A stretch of DNA of 64,000 nt, taken from NCBI GenBank assembly GCA_964503085.1, contig CAZCYQ010000007.1:1-64000 (forward strand), read 5' to 3'. Made by a program: the position numbers and the translations under genes. Shown here piece by piece: positions 27,329 to 34,707 of the stretch. The stretch's first letter is position 1. Each line of letters begins with the position of its first letter. The notes under the pieces were generated by a model. That model was not told the origin of the DNA. It did no database searches and worked only from the letters and a program-made list of their open reading frames with translations. The DNA comes from Bin80 sp964503085. GTDB taxonomy: Bacteria > Bacteroidota > Rhodothermia > Rhodothermales > Bin80.

Positions 27329-28426
27329 ATGGTTCCATATAAATACGTACAGTGGGATCCAGAGAAGCATGGTGCGAAAACCTCCACCTTTGAGCAACTC
27401 TTTGACCTCTTCCAGCAGCTACTCCAGTACACCGCTGGAGATGCTAGTGAGGCATTGAATTGGCTTACCCAGTTGGATGAGCAGTACAGCCTAACAGATT
27501 CAGAAACAGGTATTGGAGATTTTATTGAGGAACTCAAGGCGCGCGGTTATCTGCGGGAGAATGATGGCACTTTTGAGATCACTGCTAAGACGGAGCGAAG
27601 CCTCCGGGCTCGTTCACTGGAGGAGGTTTTTCGGCAGCTTCGTAAAGGAGGTACGGGACGACATCCAACGCCCTTTGAAGGTAAAGGAGATGAGCGCCTG
27701 CCGGAAACACGACCGTGGAAGTTCGGAGATGATCCACACCTTTTGAATATCACCGACACACTCGCCAATTCTTACAGGCGAGGTGGGCTTGATGACTGGT
27801 CACTGGAGGAAGAAGACTATGTACTTCACCAAACGGACCATCAGTCAAACCAGTCCACCGTGCTCATGATTGACCTCAGTCATTCAATGATCCTCTATGG
27901 CGAGGATCGTATTACGCCTGCTCGTAAGACTGCTATGGCATTGTCAGAACTGATATTGCGCCGCTACGCCAAGGATACGCTTGATATAGTAGCATTCGGA
28001 GATGATGCTTGGGAGGTATCAATAAAGGATCTACCATACCTGCAGGTTGGGCCGTATCATACGAACACGCGTGCAGGGCTACAGCGGGCCCGAGAAATCC
28101 TGCGGCGGCGCAAGAATCGAAACAAACAGATATTTATGATCACCGATGGCAAGCCAAGCTGCCATTTTGATCAGGGGCGTCTCTACAAGAATGTGTTTGG
28201 GTTGGACAGGAAGATTGTTAACAAAGTGCTGGACGAAGCTGTAATATGTCGCCGCGAGGGGATAACGATCACCACGTTTATGATTGCTAGGGATCCATAC
28301 CTCCAGGGGTTTGTTCGCCAGTTGACCGAAGCGAACCGCGGGCGGGCTTATTTTGCGGATCTTAATAATTTGGGGGAGTTTCTGTTTGAAGACTATGTAC
28401 GCAACCGGCGCAAGCGTCTACACTGA
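27329..28426 (+). CDS. VWA-domain protein, ChlD/BatA-like
   Basis: Cytoplasmic 365-aa protein with a von Willebrand factor A domain in its second half. The MIDAS metal site reads DLSHS (182-186), followed by ITPARKTAMALSELI and the later FMITDGKPS, as in VWA proteins that partner with MoxR-type AAA ATPases or chelatases. The first half is helical and charged (TFEQLFDLFQQLLQY). No MoxR gene is adjacent. It lies 12 bp before rsmA and is probably co-transcribed with it. Role unknown; metal-dependent protein binding is inferred from the MIDAS residues. Confidence 0.75.
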   Translation: MVPYKYVQWDPEKHGAKTSTFEQLFDLFQQLLQYTAGDASEALNWLTQLDEQYSLTDSETGIGDFIEELKARGYLRENDGTFEITAKTERSLRARSLEEVFRQLRKGGTGRHPTPFEGKGDERLPETRPWKFGDDPHLLNITDTLANSYRRGGLDDWSLEEEDYVLHQTDHQSNQSTVLMIDLSHSMILYGEDRITPARKTAMALSELILRRYAKDTLDIVAFGDDAWEVSIKDLPYLQVGPYHTNTRAGLQRAREILRRRKNRNKQIFMITDGKPSCHFDQGRLYKNVFGLDRKIVNKVLDEAVICRREGITITTFMIARDPYLQGFVRQLTEANRGRAYFADLNNLGEFLFEDYVRNRRKRLH

Positions 28427-28438
28427 GGGGTAAGTACA

Positions 28439-29203
28439 GTGAAGTCGCCGATTCTACCTAAGAAGCATCTGGGGCAGCATTTTCTAACGGATCCCAACAC
28501 CGCGCGTCGCATTATTTCTGCGCTTCGGGCGCCGAGTGATGCCCATGTTGTAGAGATTGGCCCAGGGACTGGCGCACTCACAATTTTTTTGCACGAACGT
28601 TATTCGCAGTTTGAAGCCATTGAAGTGGATCCACAGGCGGTGGCCTATTTACGAACCAGTTACCCGAAGTTGCACGTAAGGGAGGAGAATGTGTTGAGCA
28701 TTGACTGGCGGCGTGTGGACAACCCTCCTTTACATATCATTGGCAATCTACCCTATAACATCACCAGTCCGATTCTTTTTGGGTTGCTGGCTGCGCACGA
28801 CGTAATTGCTGAGGCAGTTCTCATGGTACAAAGGGAGGTGGCTGAGCGAATTGTAGCCAAGCCTCGAACCAAGGCATATGGAATTCCAAGTGTATTTGCG
28901 CAGCTGTATGCACGCCCAAGTGTGCTGTTTAAGGTCAGTCGCAACATCTTCACTCCTAAGCCGGCCGTCGAGAGCACGGTGATTCGGCTGGAATTTGAGG
29001 ATGTGGAGATCCCAGATGTGGATACGGGTCTATTGCATGCCGTGGTTCGTGCAGGGTTTAGCATGCGTCGTAAAGTACTTCGCAACAGCCTTCGGCAGTG
29101 GGCGGGTGAACGGGATATTCCAGATTATTGGAAGCGATGTCGTGCGGAGGAATTATCACCTGCAGATTATGTGGAACTTGCGCGTTACCTTCAAAAGCGT
29201 TAG
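28439..29203 (+). CDS. rsmA: 16S rRNA adenine dimethyltransferase RsmA (KsgA)
   Basis: Dimethylates the two adjacent adenines near the 3' end of 16S rRNA, a late step in 30S assembly. Seen: PKKHLGQHFLTD (7-18), SAM motif VVEIGPGTGALT (37-48), acidic EVDP and catalytic NLPYNI (103-108), with the C-terminal helical domain ending DYVELARYLQKR. It starts with GTG at 28439, which gives the exact family N-terminus. The 254 residues are normal. It lies just after the VWA gene and before mgtE on the same strand. Confidence 0.95.
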   Translation: MKSPILPKKHLGQHFLTDPNTARRIISALRAPSDAHVVEIGPGTGALTIFLHERYSQFEAIEVDPQAVAYLRTSYPKLHVREENVLSIDWRRVDNPPLHIIGNLPYNITSPILFGLLAAHDVIAEAVLMVQREVAERIVAKPRTKAYGIPSVFAQLYARPSVLFKVSRNIFTPKPAVESTVIRLEFEDVEIPDVDTGLLHAVVRAGFSMRRKVLRNSLRQWAGERDIPDYWKRCRAEELSPADYVELARYLQKR

Positions 29204-29244
29204 AAGCACCAACTGGCTTTTCAATCGCTAATCAATACATCGTC

Positions 29245-30675
29245 GTGTCTGATTCCGCTACCGACATACTTAAAATTTCGCCGCTTCCTGAGCTGAGTGC
29301 CGAGATAGCAGAAGCAGTTGAGGAACGGCTTGAGGAAGGTGATCTTTCTGCGGCGGTAGACTTGGTAGGTGGACTTCATCCAGCCGACATCGCGCGACTC
29401 GTTACCGAACTAGGGCGCGAGCATGCCGCGAGTCTGACGCTTGCACTGCCGACCATTACCGGCGCACAGGTGCTTTCGGAATTGGATGAAGCATTCTGTG
29501 CAGATCTGCTTGCAGCTACTCCTACCAAGCGCGTGACCTCTCTTCTCAACGAGTTGGAATCCGATGATGCTGCTGATGTTCTGGGGCAGTTGGATGAGAC
29601 AGTGCGCCAGCGTGTTCTGCGCGTTTTGGAAGATCGCGAGGCCGTACGCGGCCTACTGGCCTATGGGGAGGAAACTGCAGGCGGTATTATGGCTGCTGAG
29701 GTTGTCACGGTGCTCGCCAACTGGACGGTCACCGAGGCTACCGAAGAAATTCGCCGTAACGCAGAGAACACGCAAGATCTGTATGTGGTTTTTGTTACTG
29801 ACCGTTCCAAGCATCTGGAGGGGTTTGTGACCACTCGACGCCTGTTGCTGTCACCCGCTGAGGCTACAATTGGTGATGTAATGCGTACGGATGTGCGGTA
29901 TGTGACTACGGATGTGGACCAGGAAGAGGTTGCACGGACTATGGAACGGTACGATTTGGTTTCTCTGGCGGTGGTGGATGATGAGCAGCGCCTGGTTGGT
30001 CATGTTGCGATTGATGACGCAATGGATGTTATTCTTGAAGAGGCCGAAGAGGACTACCAACGACTAAGTGGTATTACTGGTGATGAGGAACCCACAGACT
30101 CGGTATTTCGAATTACCCGTGGTCGGCTACCCTGGTTATTTCTGGGTATGCTTGGGGCTGTGTTTGCGGGGAGTGTCATTGGCGTTTACGAGGAGAATAT
30201 CCGGCGTGCCTCGGTTCTCGCGGCATTCATCCCGGTTGTCATGGCCATGGCTGGGAACGCCGGGATTCAGAGTTCAGCTATTATCGTCCAAGGTTTGGCA
30301 TCCGGTGAGGTTTGGTCAGCCAATATGTTTCGGCGTCTAGGCAAAGAGGTTCTTGTGGCTATAGTCAATGGCTTGGCCTTAGCGATGATGATGCTGGTTG
30401 TAGTTCTGTTGCTGTTTGGTTGGGTGGCGACGGTCTGGTCCTCTGTGGTGATGCCTGTTCCCGAACCCATGCGACTTGCCGTAACCGCGGGGCTGTCGCT
30501 CTTTGCCGTTATCGTGCTGGCTGCTGTCATTGGGGTTGCTACGCCACTAATGCTTGACAGGATTGGAGTGGATCCAGCACTGGCTACGGGCCCCTTTATC
30601 ACCACCAGTAACGATATTATCGGGCTTATCGTGTTCTTTATGCTGGCGGCGACACTTTATTTACCGTTTGTTTGA
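29245..30675 (+). CDS. mgtE: Magnesium transporter MgtE
   Basis: Inner-membrane Mg2+ channel/transporter. Seen: the cytoplasmic N domain (GGLHPADIARLVTEL), tandem CBS domains (about 110-225, with IMAAEVVTV and VMRTDVRYVT), a linking helix and five C-terminal membrane segments with the pore signature AGNAGIQSSAIIVQGLA. The open frame begins at 29128 inside rsmA, but the N-terminal part before residue 40 is not MgtE-like; GTG at 29245 gives 476 residues, close to the family. It is the last gene before the purE remnant and the CRISPR island. Confidence 0.9.
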   Translation: MSDSATDILKISPLPELSAEIAEAVEERLEEGDLSAAVDLVGGLHPADIARLVTELGREHAASLTLALPTITGAQVLSELDEAFCADLLAATPTKRVTSLLNELESDDAADVLGQLDETVRQRVLRVLEDREAVRGLLAYGEETAGGIMAAEVVTVLANWTVTEATEEIRRNAENTQDLYVVFVTDRSKHLEGFVTTRRLLLSPAEATIGDVMRTDVRYVTTDVDQEEVARTMERYDLVSLAVVDDEQRLVGHVAIDDAMDVILEEAEEDYQRLSGITGDEEPTDSVFRITRGRLPWLFLGMLGAVFAGSVIGVYEENIRRASVLAAFIPVVMAMAGNAGIQSSAIIVQGLASGEVWSANMFRRLGKEVLVAIVNGLALAMMMLVVVLLLFGWVATVWSSVVMPVPEPMRLAVTAGLSLFAVIVLAAVIGVATPLMLDRIGVDPALATGPFITTSNDIIGLIVFFMLAATLYLPFV

Positions 30676-30791
30676 GTCAATTCACAGTGAGTGAATCTAA
30701 TGCGGCGGGGAAGGGTAGATGGTTCCGGGCGCGTTCAAAAGTGAGATCTTCCAGATCCTAAAGATCGCGCTACAGTGGAGAGGTAATGCAT

Positions 30792-30881
30792 ATTCCGAGC
30801 GAACTGGGGGCACTGATTCCGAATGAAGCGGGGCACCATTCCGAGCGAAGCGGGGCACTAATCCGAGCGAAGTGGAGTACC
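30792..30881 (-). repeat. Four tandem ~22-bp repeats, left cluster
   Basis: Four imperfect units of 21-24 bp in a row (30792-30815, 30816-30837, 30838-30860, 30861-30881). Read on the minus strand each has the pattern GGTG-y-CCC-nn-TTC-nnn-CGGAAT. The same pattern occurs on the plus strand at 31306-31583, so the two clusters form inverted copies around the purE fragment. The pattern recalls the multiple terminal repeats of IS21-type elements, but no transposase gene is visible, so the origin is inference. Confidence 0.75.
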
Positions 30882-30925
30882 ATCGGCACCGGCGAAAAAA
30901 ATCGTTGAACAACGATCTGCCCGCA

Positions 30926-31213
30926 GTTCAGATTCGCTGAAAGATGAGCCCAAGAGAACACTTCTTTGAGCGCTCTCCATCTTGCAGAGCGCAAGTCGGA
31001 GGACATGCTCCACTCTGACGAATTTGGGTCAGGGAAACAATTGCTCTTGGGCGCGCGCATTTTTGATGCCTTCCTCGCCAACCATGTTCGCATTGTAATC
31101 AATGAAGCGCTGCTGAAGTGCAGGGTCGGATGTGGCAAGTATCTGTACCGCCAATAGAGCAGCGTTCTTTGAGCCATCGATGGGCAGGGCTTCCACAGGA
31201 ATTCCGCTTGGCA
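30926..31213. repeat. Left copy of a ~290-bp direct duplication (purE 3' region)
   Basis: This segment matches 39648-39936 in the same orientation. It includes about 60 codons of purE and about 100 bp beyond its stop. Shared landmarks are CGCTGAAA, TTCTTTGAGC, CTTGCAGAGC and CCACTCTGACGAAT. The two copies differ at many positions. The match ends abruptly at CTTGGCA on the purE 5' side. The pair brackets the CRISPR-Cas island. Confidence 0.85.
31029..31213 (-). pseudogene. purE: purE 3' fragment (displaced remnant)
   Basis: The last ~61 codons of a PurE protein, from PSGIPVEAL through IDGSKNAALLAVQ to the stop at 31029-31031. It is about 82% identical by eye in protein to the same part of the intact purE at 39752-40249. 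The frame is open and the stop is conserved, but the 5' two thirds (including GSDSD and SAHRTP) are absent; upstream sequence is unrelated. It cannot make a functional enzyme. It is best read as the end of the native gene displaced by an insertion, or the mirror case. Confidence 0.88.
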
Positions 31214-31305
31214 AGCGAATAAGATAACTCTGACAGGAAGATCGAAAATAAATGCCTGATGCACGCGCACATATCAAGGCAATTCCGCAAACCCCCCGCA
31301 TATAA

Positions 31306-31583
31306 GGTGTCCCATTTTCACCGGATTGGTGTCCCAGANNNNNNNNNNNNNNNNNNNNNNNNNNNNNNNNNNNNNNNNNNNNNNNNNNNNNNNNNNNNNN
31401 NNNNNNNNNNNNNNNNNNNNNNNNNNNNNNNNNNNNNNTCAATCGGATTGGTGTCCCAGATCAATCGGATTGGTGTCCCAGATCAATCGGATTGGTGTCC
31501 CAGATCAATCGGATTAGTGTCCCACTTCCACCGGAATAGGTGTCCCAGTTCCAGCGGAATAGGTGTCCCAGTTCCAGCGGAAT
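31306..31583 (+). repeat. Tandem ~22-bp repeats, right cluster, interrupted by assembly gap
   Basis: Units of 22-23 bp with core GGTGTCCCA and CGGATT or CGGAAT. Before the gap there are about 1.5 units (31306-31338); after it come at least three identical units, then diverging ones up to 31583. Orientation is opposite to the cluster at 30792-30881. Unit number is unknown because the gap falls inside the array. Confidence 0.85.
31339..31438. other. Assembly gap (100 N)
   Basis: Exactly 100 Ns, the usual placeholder for a gap of unknown size. It falls inside the tandem repeat, which explains the failed assembly. Real sequence, possibly including a mobile element, may be missing here. Confidence 0.98.
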
Positions 31584-32056
31584 ATAGAGGCTTGGCCTCC
31601 CCGGAGAGTTGTATCAGGCAGCGGTAACGGCGAAATCACGTCCAATATCTCCGCGAAAATCAATGCTGCCCCTTGAAGTATCGTTCTCCGAAATTGAACG
31701 CATTCTTCAATAGTTTCAAATTAATAATAATATAACCAATATGGCCCAATATATAATAGAAAAAGAATATAAGTGACGTAAAAAATACGTGAATCATTAC
31801 TAAACTATCAGGGAATTAGTAAGGGAGTTGTCCAGTAAAGGGAGACTGTTGCACAAAGCTATCGATTTTGACCTTTGAAGTATTCTTATCCAAAATTTCG
31901 GGGCTTTTTTTCGACAGACTTGATTAGTCAGGCGATGGGTACAGCGTCGATCGCTGGAGTGAGATCAGCACATTCCGCACATTTGTTTGTGAGCCTCTCC
32001 CCCGGTAGTAACGGGCGGCATTAGTCAAGGTAATCTTAATATTAGGAGGTTTTAGA
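31584..32056. other. AT-rich non-coding region upstream of the cas operon
   Basis: About 470 bp without a recognisable gene. It is AT-rich around 31715-31805 and should hold the cas promoter. The segment at 31842-31860 (GAGACTGTTGCACAAAGC) looks like an insertion-sequence terminal repeat, but no partner end or transposase is seen. A strong Shine-Dalgarno AGGAGG at 32044-32049 ends the region. Confidence 0.45.
31776..31822. promoter_or_regulatory. Two inverted repeats upstream of the cas operon
   Basis: ACGTA at 31776-31780 pairs with TACGT at 31786-31790 across five A residues, and TTACTAA at 31797-31803 pairs with TTAGTAA at 31816-31822. They could be regulator sites for the cas operon, but they lie 235-280 bp before csb1 and no regulator gene is nearby. 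Confidence 0.25.
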
Positions 32057-33256
32057 ATGGCCAGCATATTCAAGTTCGAACATGTGCTTCAAGGTTGTGA
32101 AGACGATGCATTCGAAAATGGGATACGAATTGAAACTGAGCTGATGCCCTTGGGTGGACCAGGTAGCCCTGTCAAACCAGCGGTGTACGCAGGGGGGCGA
32201 TACCAGCGTGATCGTCGTTGGTCCTGCCCCGAGGATTCAGAAGCTCAACATGTCATCGTGGTCGACAATGTACCTTCCCAAGCGAACCGTTTGGAAGAGG
32301 CACTTCGTCGTCATCGAGACTCAATAGAGTTACCAGAATTTATTCTTGATTTCTCTGAAATCGGATACTTACCCTCTCACTTGCCAAGGAGTCTATCAAG
32401 CTTTCAATTTCCACATCGCAACGCAGACGCCTACCTGAGAGATGCGATGTTAAATGGAGAGGATTTCATCAATACAGATTTGGGTAGAAAGATATTCAAT
32501 GCTACCACCCAGAATTGTGGTCATCTGATGGCATGGTTCCCACAAGCACTTTTGTACGGATTCTGGCAGTCGCACCTAGGTAAGAAACGGTCTAATAGTA
32601 AGCATGCACGCGCATGGGTTTCTGAAATCATTGGCTGGCAACCAGCGGAGACCGAAACACGAGTCTTTGGTCTGAAAGGTGATGATCTTAACCTGAATGT
32701 TAATGATCCTATAACTATCAATCCTAATGACCAAACCCAATGGAAAATTGGAAAGGATGCGAACATTGAAGATGGGAAAACAAAGAGATTGTCGGAAATA
32801 GGGCACGGTCAAGTCCCGTTCACAGGAAACGATGCAAGTTTGGCAGCAATTTCGTTTACGCGAATCTCACAGACAGCTACTGTTTCATTTGCGCAACTGC
32901 GCAGGATCCGTGTGGATGATCTGTTTGGATCCAAGAAGAATGCAGCTTGTCGTGCCATATTGGTTGCTCTCGGTCTGCATGCACATCAACTGGCCTTTGG
33001 TCGTGGATTCTCGCTGCGCTCGGGGGCTGATCTTCGCCCCCATGCTACAAAGTGTACATGGCTTGGAAGCGATGCCGACTCTCAGATTGATTTAGGCACT
33101 GCTGAAGACACGCTTAACTTGCTTCAATCTGCAAAGCGATATGCTGAATCGGTTGGTGTAACGCTCGACGGTTGGCGTAAGCAGCCGACAATACTCAAAC
33201 CGAAGGATAATCTGAAGGAAGCAATTCGTGCAACGTGGCCCCAAACCACCGACTGA
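32057..33256 (+). CDS. csb1: Type I-G CRISPR Cas7 (Csb1, GSU0053 family)
   Basis: Backbone subunit of the type I-G (formerly I-U) Cascade-like complex, polymerising along the crRNA. Seen: a conserved N-terminal KPAVYAGGRYQ, VPSQANRLEEAL (about 73-84), and RSNSKHARAWVSEIIGW matching the K-R-S-R-SEI pattern of Csb1 proteins. The 399 residues are typical. The start is fixed by an excellent AGGAGG 8 bp upstream, which is uncommon among the other genes of this window and fits an acquired operon. It is first in csb1-csb2-cas3-csb3; its stop overlaps the csb2 start (TGATG). Confidence 0.92.
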   Translation: MASIFKFEHVLQGCEDDAFENGIRIETELMPLGGPGSPVKPAVYAGGRYQRDRRWSCPEDSEAQHVIVVDNVPSQANRLEEALRRHRDSIELPEFILDFSEIGYLPSHLPRSLSSFQFPHRNADAYLRDAMLNGEDFINTDLGRKIFNATTQNCGHLMAWFPQALLYGFWQSHLGKKRSNSKHARAWVSEIIGWQPAETETRVFGLKGDDLNLNVNDPITINPNDQTQWKIGKDANIEDGKTKRLSEIGHGQVPFTGNDASLAAISFTRISQTATVSFAQLRRIRVDDLFGSKKNAACRAILVALGLHAHQLAFGRGFSLRSGADLRPHATKCTWLGSDADSQIDLGTAEDTLNLLQSAKRYAESVGVTLDGWRKQPTILKPKDNLKEAIRATWPQTTD

Positions 33257-34707
33257 TGTTGACAATATCAGTGGAGCTACTGCACGCAACCTTTCGCGGA
33301 GATCCAAGCGGCGCGGCTAACACAGGTCGATTACCTCAGGGAGAGTGGCCCCCGTCGCCAATGCGCCTTTTCGCCGCCTTTGTTGCTGCAGACGGGACAA
33401 GAGAGAACAGTTGGGCAACAGATGGTTCGGAACTCAACTGGTTTGAACAATTATCGCCACCGGTTATCTACGCCGATTCGACTCCATTGCACAAAACTTT
33501 GTTGCCGAGGTATGTCGTGCGCTACCGTCATACGGGACTGTCAAAAAAGTTGAAGGAATTGACGTGCCAGAAGGAGTACATTAACCGCGAAAGTACGCTT
33601 GTTCAACCGGGTATACGAATTTCTCCACGGGATTCACACATCGTGTACTTCTGGGACGTTGAAACTCCAGATACATCTATTTTCAAGGCCCTTCAACGAC
33701 GTGCCGCACGAGTGGGATATCTTGGCGCGTCCGATTCACCTGTCAGAGTGCGTGTCTCAAGTTGCGCATCGGTGATCGCAGACAAAACTCATGCCTTCGT
33801 TCCCGACGAATCGGGTGATGCTGTGATCAATGTTGCAAAACCTGGCGATTTAAGAGTCTTGGATCGATTTTACGATGAATGGCAAAAACGTGGTGCTTCA
33901 GTAAGCCGGTCACAGTTTCCTGCGCTTGGTCGTGGGTATCGCTACCGTCCACCCATGTTGTCCAAACCGGTTGATCCGGGAAAGGTAGTCGCGTGGATGC
34001 GCCTTGACTCAGCTGTTTCTGGTCGCAGAATTTCCACAGTCACACAACTTTTTAAACAATCTGTTCTTAGCCAGTACCAACACCTCTATGGAGAGCCACC
34101 CCAAGTTCTGCATGGCCACGGATTTCGCGGCAAGGGTTATGAAATTGCGCGATACTTGGCTCTTCCAGATGTGGGCTATCCCAGATCGGAAGGCCGAATT
34201 CACGGTATAGCGTTGTGGATGCCTCCGGGAATCAGCTCACTAGAGCATGAGCGGTCTCGAACCGCAGCTTATGCTGTGAGACGGCTTACTGGGCCATCCA
34301 TCAACGTATCGCTTGGGCTTCATCTTGAGCCTCATACTCGTGAAGATCGCCCAGTAGCCGCCAACTCTTGGAGGTGGCTTGGTCCGTCAAAGGAATGGGT
34401 GACAGCCTTTCCAGCGATTCATGAGCGGCGGCGAACTCCTAACTTGAACGAGATAGGTCGGTGGTGCAATCACGCAGGATTACCTAGGCCAATCGAAGTT
34501 CGGTCATCGCGTACTCCCATGGTCCCTGGTGCAGTTGATCTGTCCCCTGTTGAGGTGAATCGTCGCAACAGACCTGCGTTGCCATACTCTCACATTTGGA
34601 TGCGGTTTACTCAGGATATCTGTGGTCCAGTTGTTGTCGGATCCGGGCGACAGCGTGGGTTCGGTCTTTGTATTCCACTAAAGCAAGGACTAAAGTCTAG
34701 TTCATGA
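33256..34707 (+). CDS. csb2: Type I-G CRISPR Cas5-Cas6 fusion (Csb2, GSU0054 family)
   Basis: Csb2 combines the Cas5 role (capping the crRNA 5' handle) with a Cas6-like crRNA-processing part. I use the ATG at 33256, overlapping the csb1 stop by 1 bp, rather than the upstream in-frame start at 33235. The N-terminus MLTISVELLHATFRGDP with EWPPSPMRLFAAFVAA is the Cas5-like signature. The C-terminal FTQDICGPVVVGSGRQRGFG carries the Gly-rich loop typical of Cas6 RAMPs. The 483 residues fit the fusion. Its stop overlaps the cas3 start (ATGA). It is expected to cut the array repeats at 39082-39555. Confidence 0.9.
   Translation: MLTISVELLHATFRGDPSGAANTGRLPQGEWPPSPMRLFAAFVAADGTRENSWATDGSELNWFEQLSPPVIYADSTPLHKTLLPRYVVRYRHTGLSKKLKELTCQKEYINRESTLVQPGIRISPRDSHIVYFWDVETPDTSIFKALQRRAARVGYLGASDSPVRVRVSSCASVIADKTHAFVPDESGDAVINVAKPGDLRVLDRFYDEWQKRGASVSRSQFPALGRGYRYRPPMLSKPVDPGKVVAWMRLDSAVSGRRISTVTQLFKQSVLSQYQHLYGEPPQVLHGHGFRGKGYEIARYLALPDVGYPRSEGRIHGIALWMPPGISSLEHERSRTAAYAVRRLTGPSINVSLGLHLEPHTREDRPVAANSWRWLGPSKEWVTAFPAIHERRRTPNLNEIGRWCNHAGLPRPIEVRSSRTPMVPGAVDLSPVEVNRRNRPALPYSHIWMRFTQDICGPVVVGSGRQRGFGLCIPLKQGLKSSS

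Noticed and set aside
29128..29244. N-terminal extension of MgtE
   Set aside because: It lies mostly within rsmA and is not MgtE-like; GTG at 29245 fits the family.
31306..31583. Tandem repeats as a second CRISPR array
   Set aside because: The units follow each other directly with no spacers, so it is a plain tandem repeat.
31259..31627. Open frames running through the N gap
   Set aside because: They translate the tandem repeat and undetermined bases; not genes.
31842..31860. Insertion-sequence terminal repeat
   Set aside because: Only one end is visible and there is no transposase or target duplication; mentioned as a possibility but not called.
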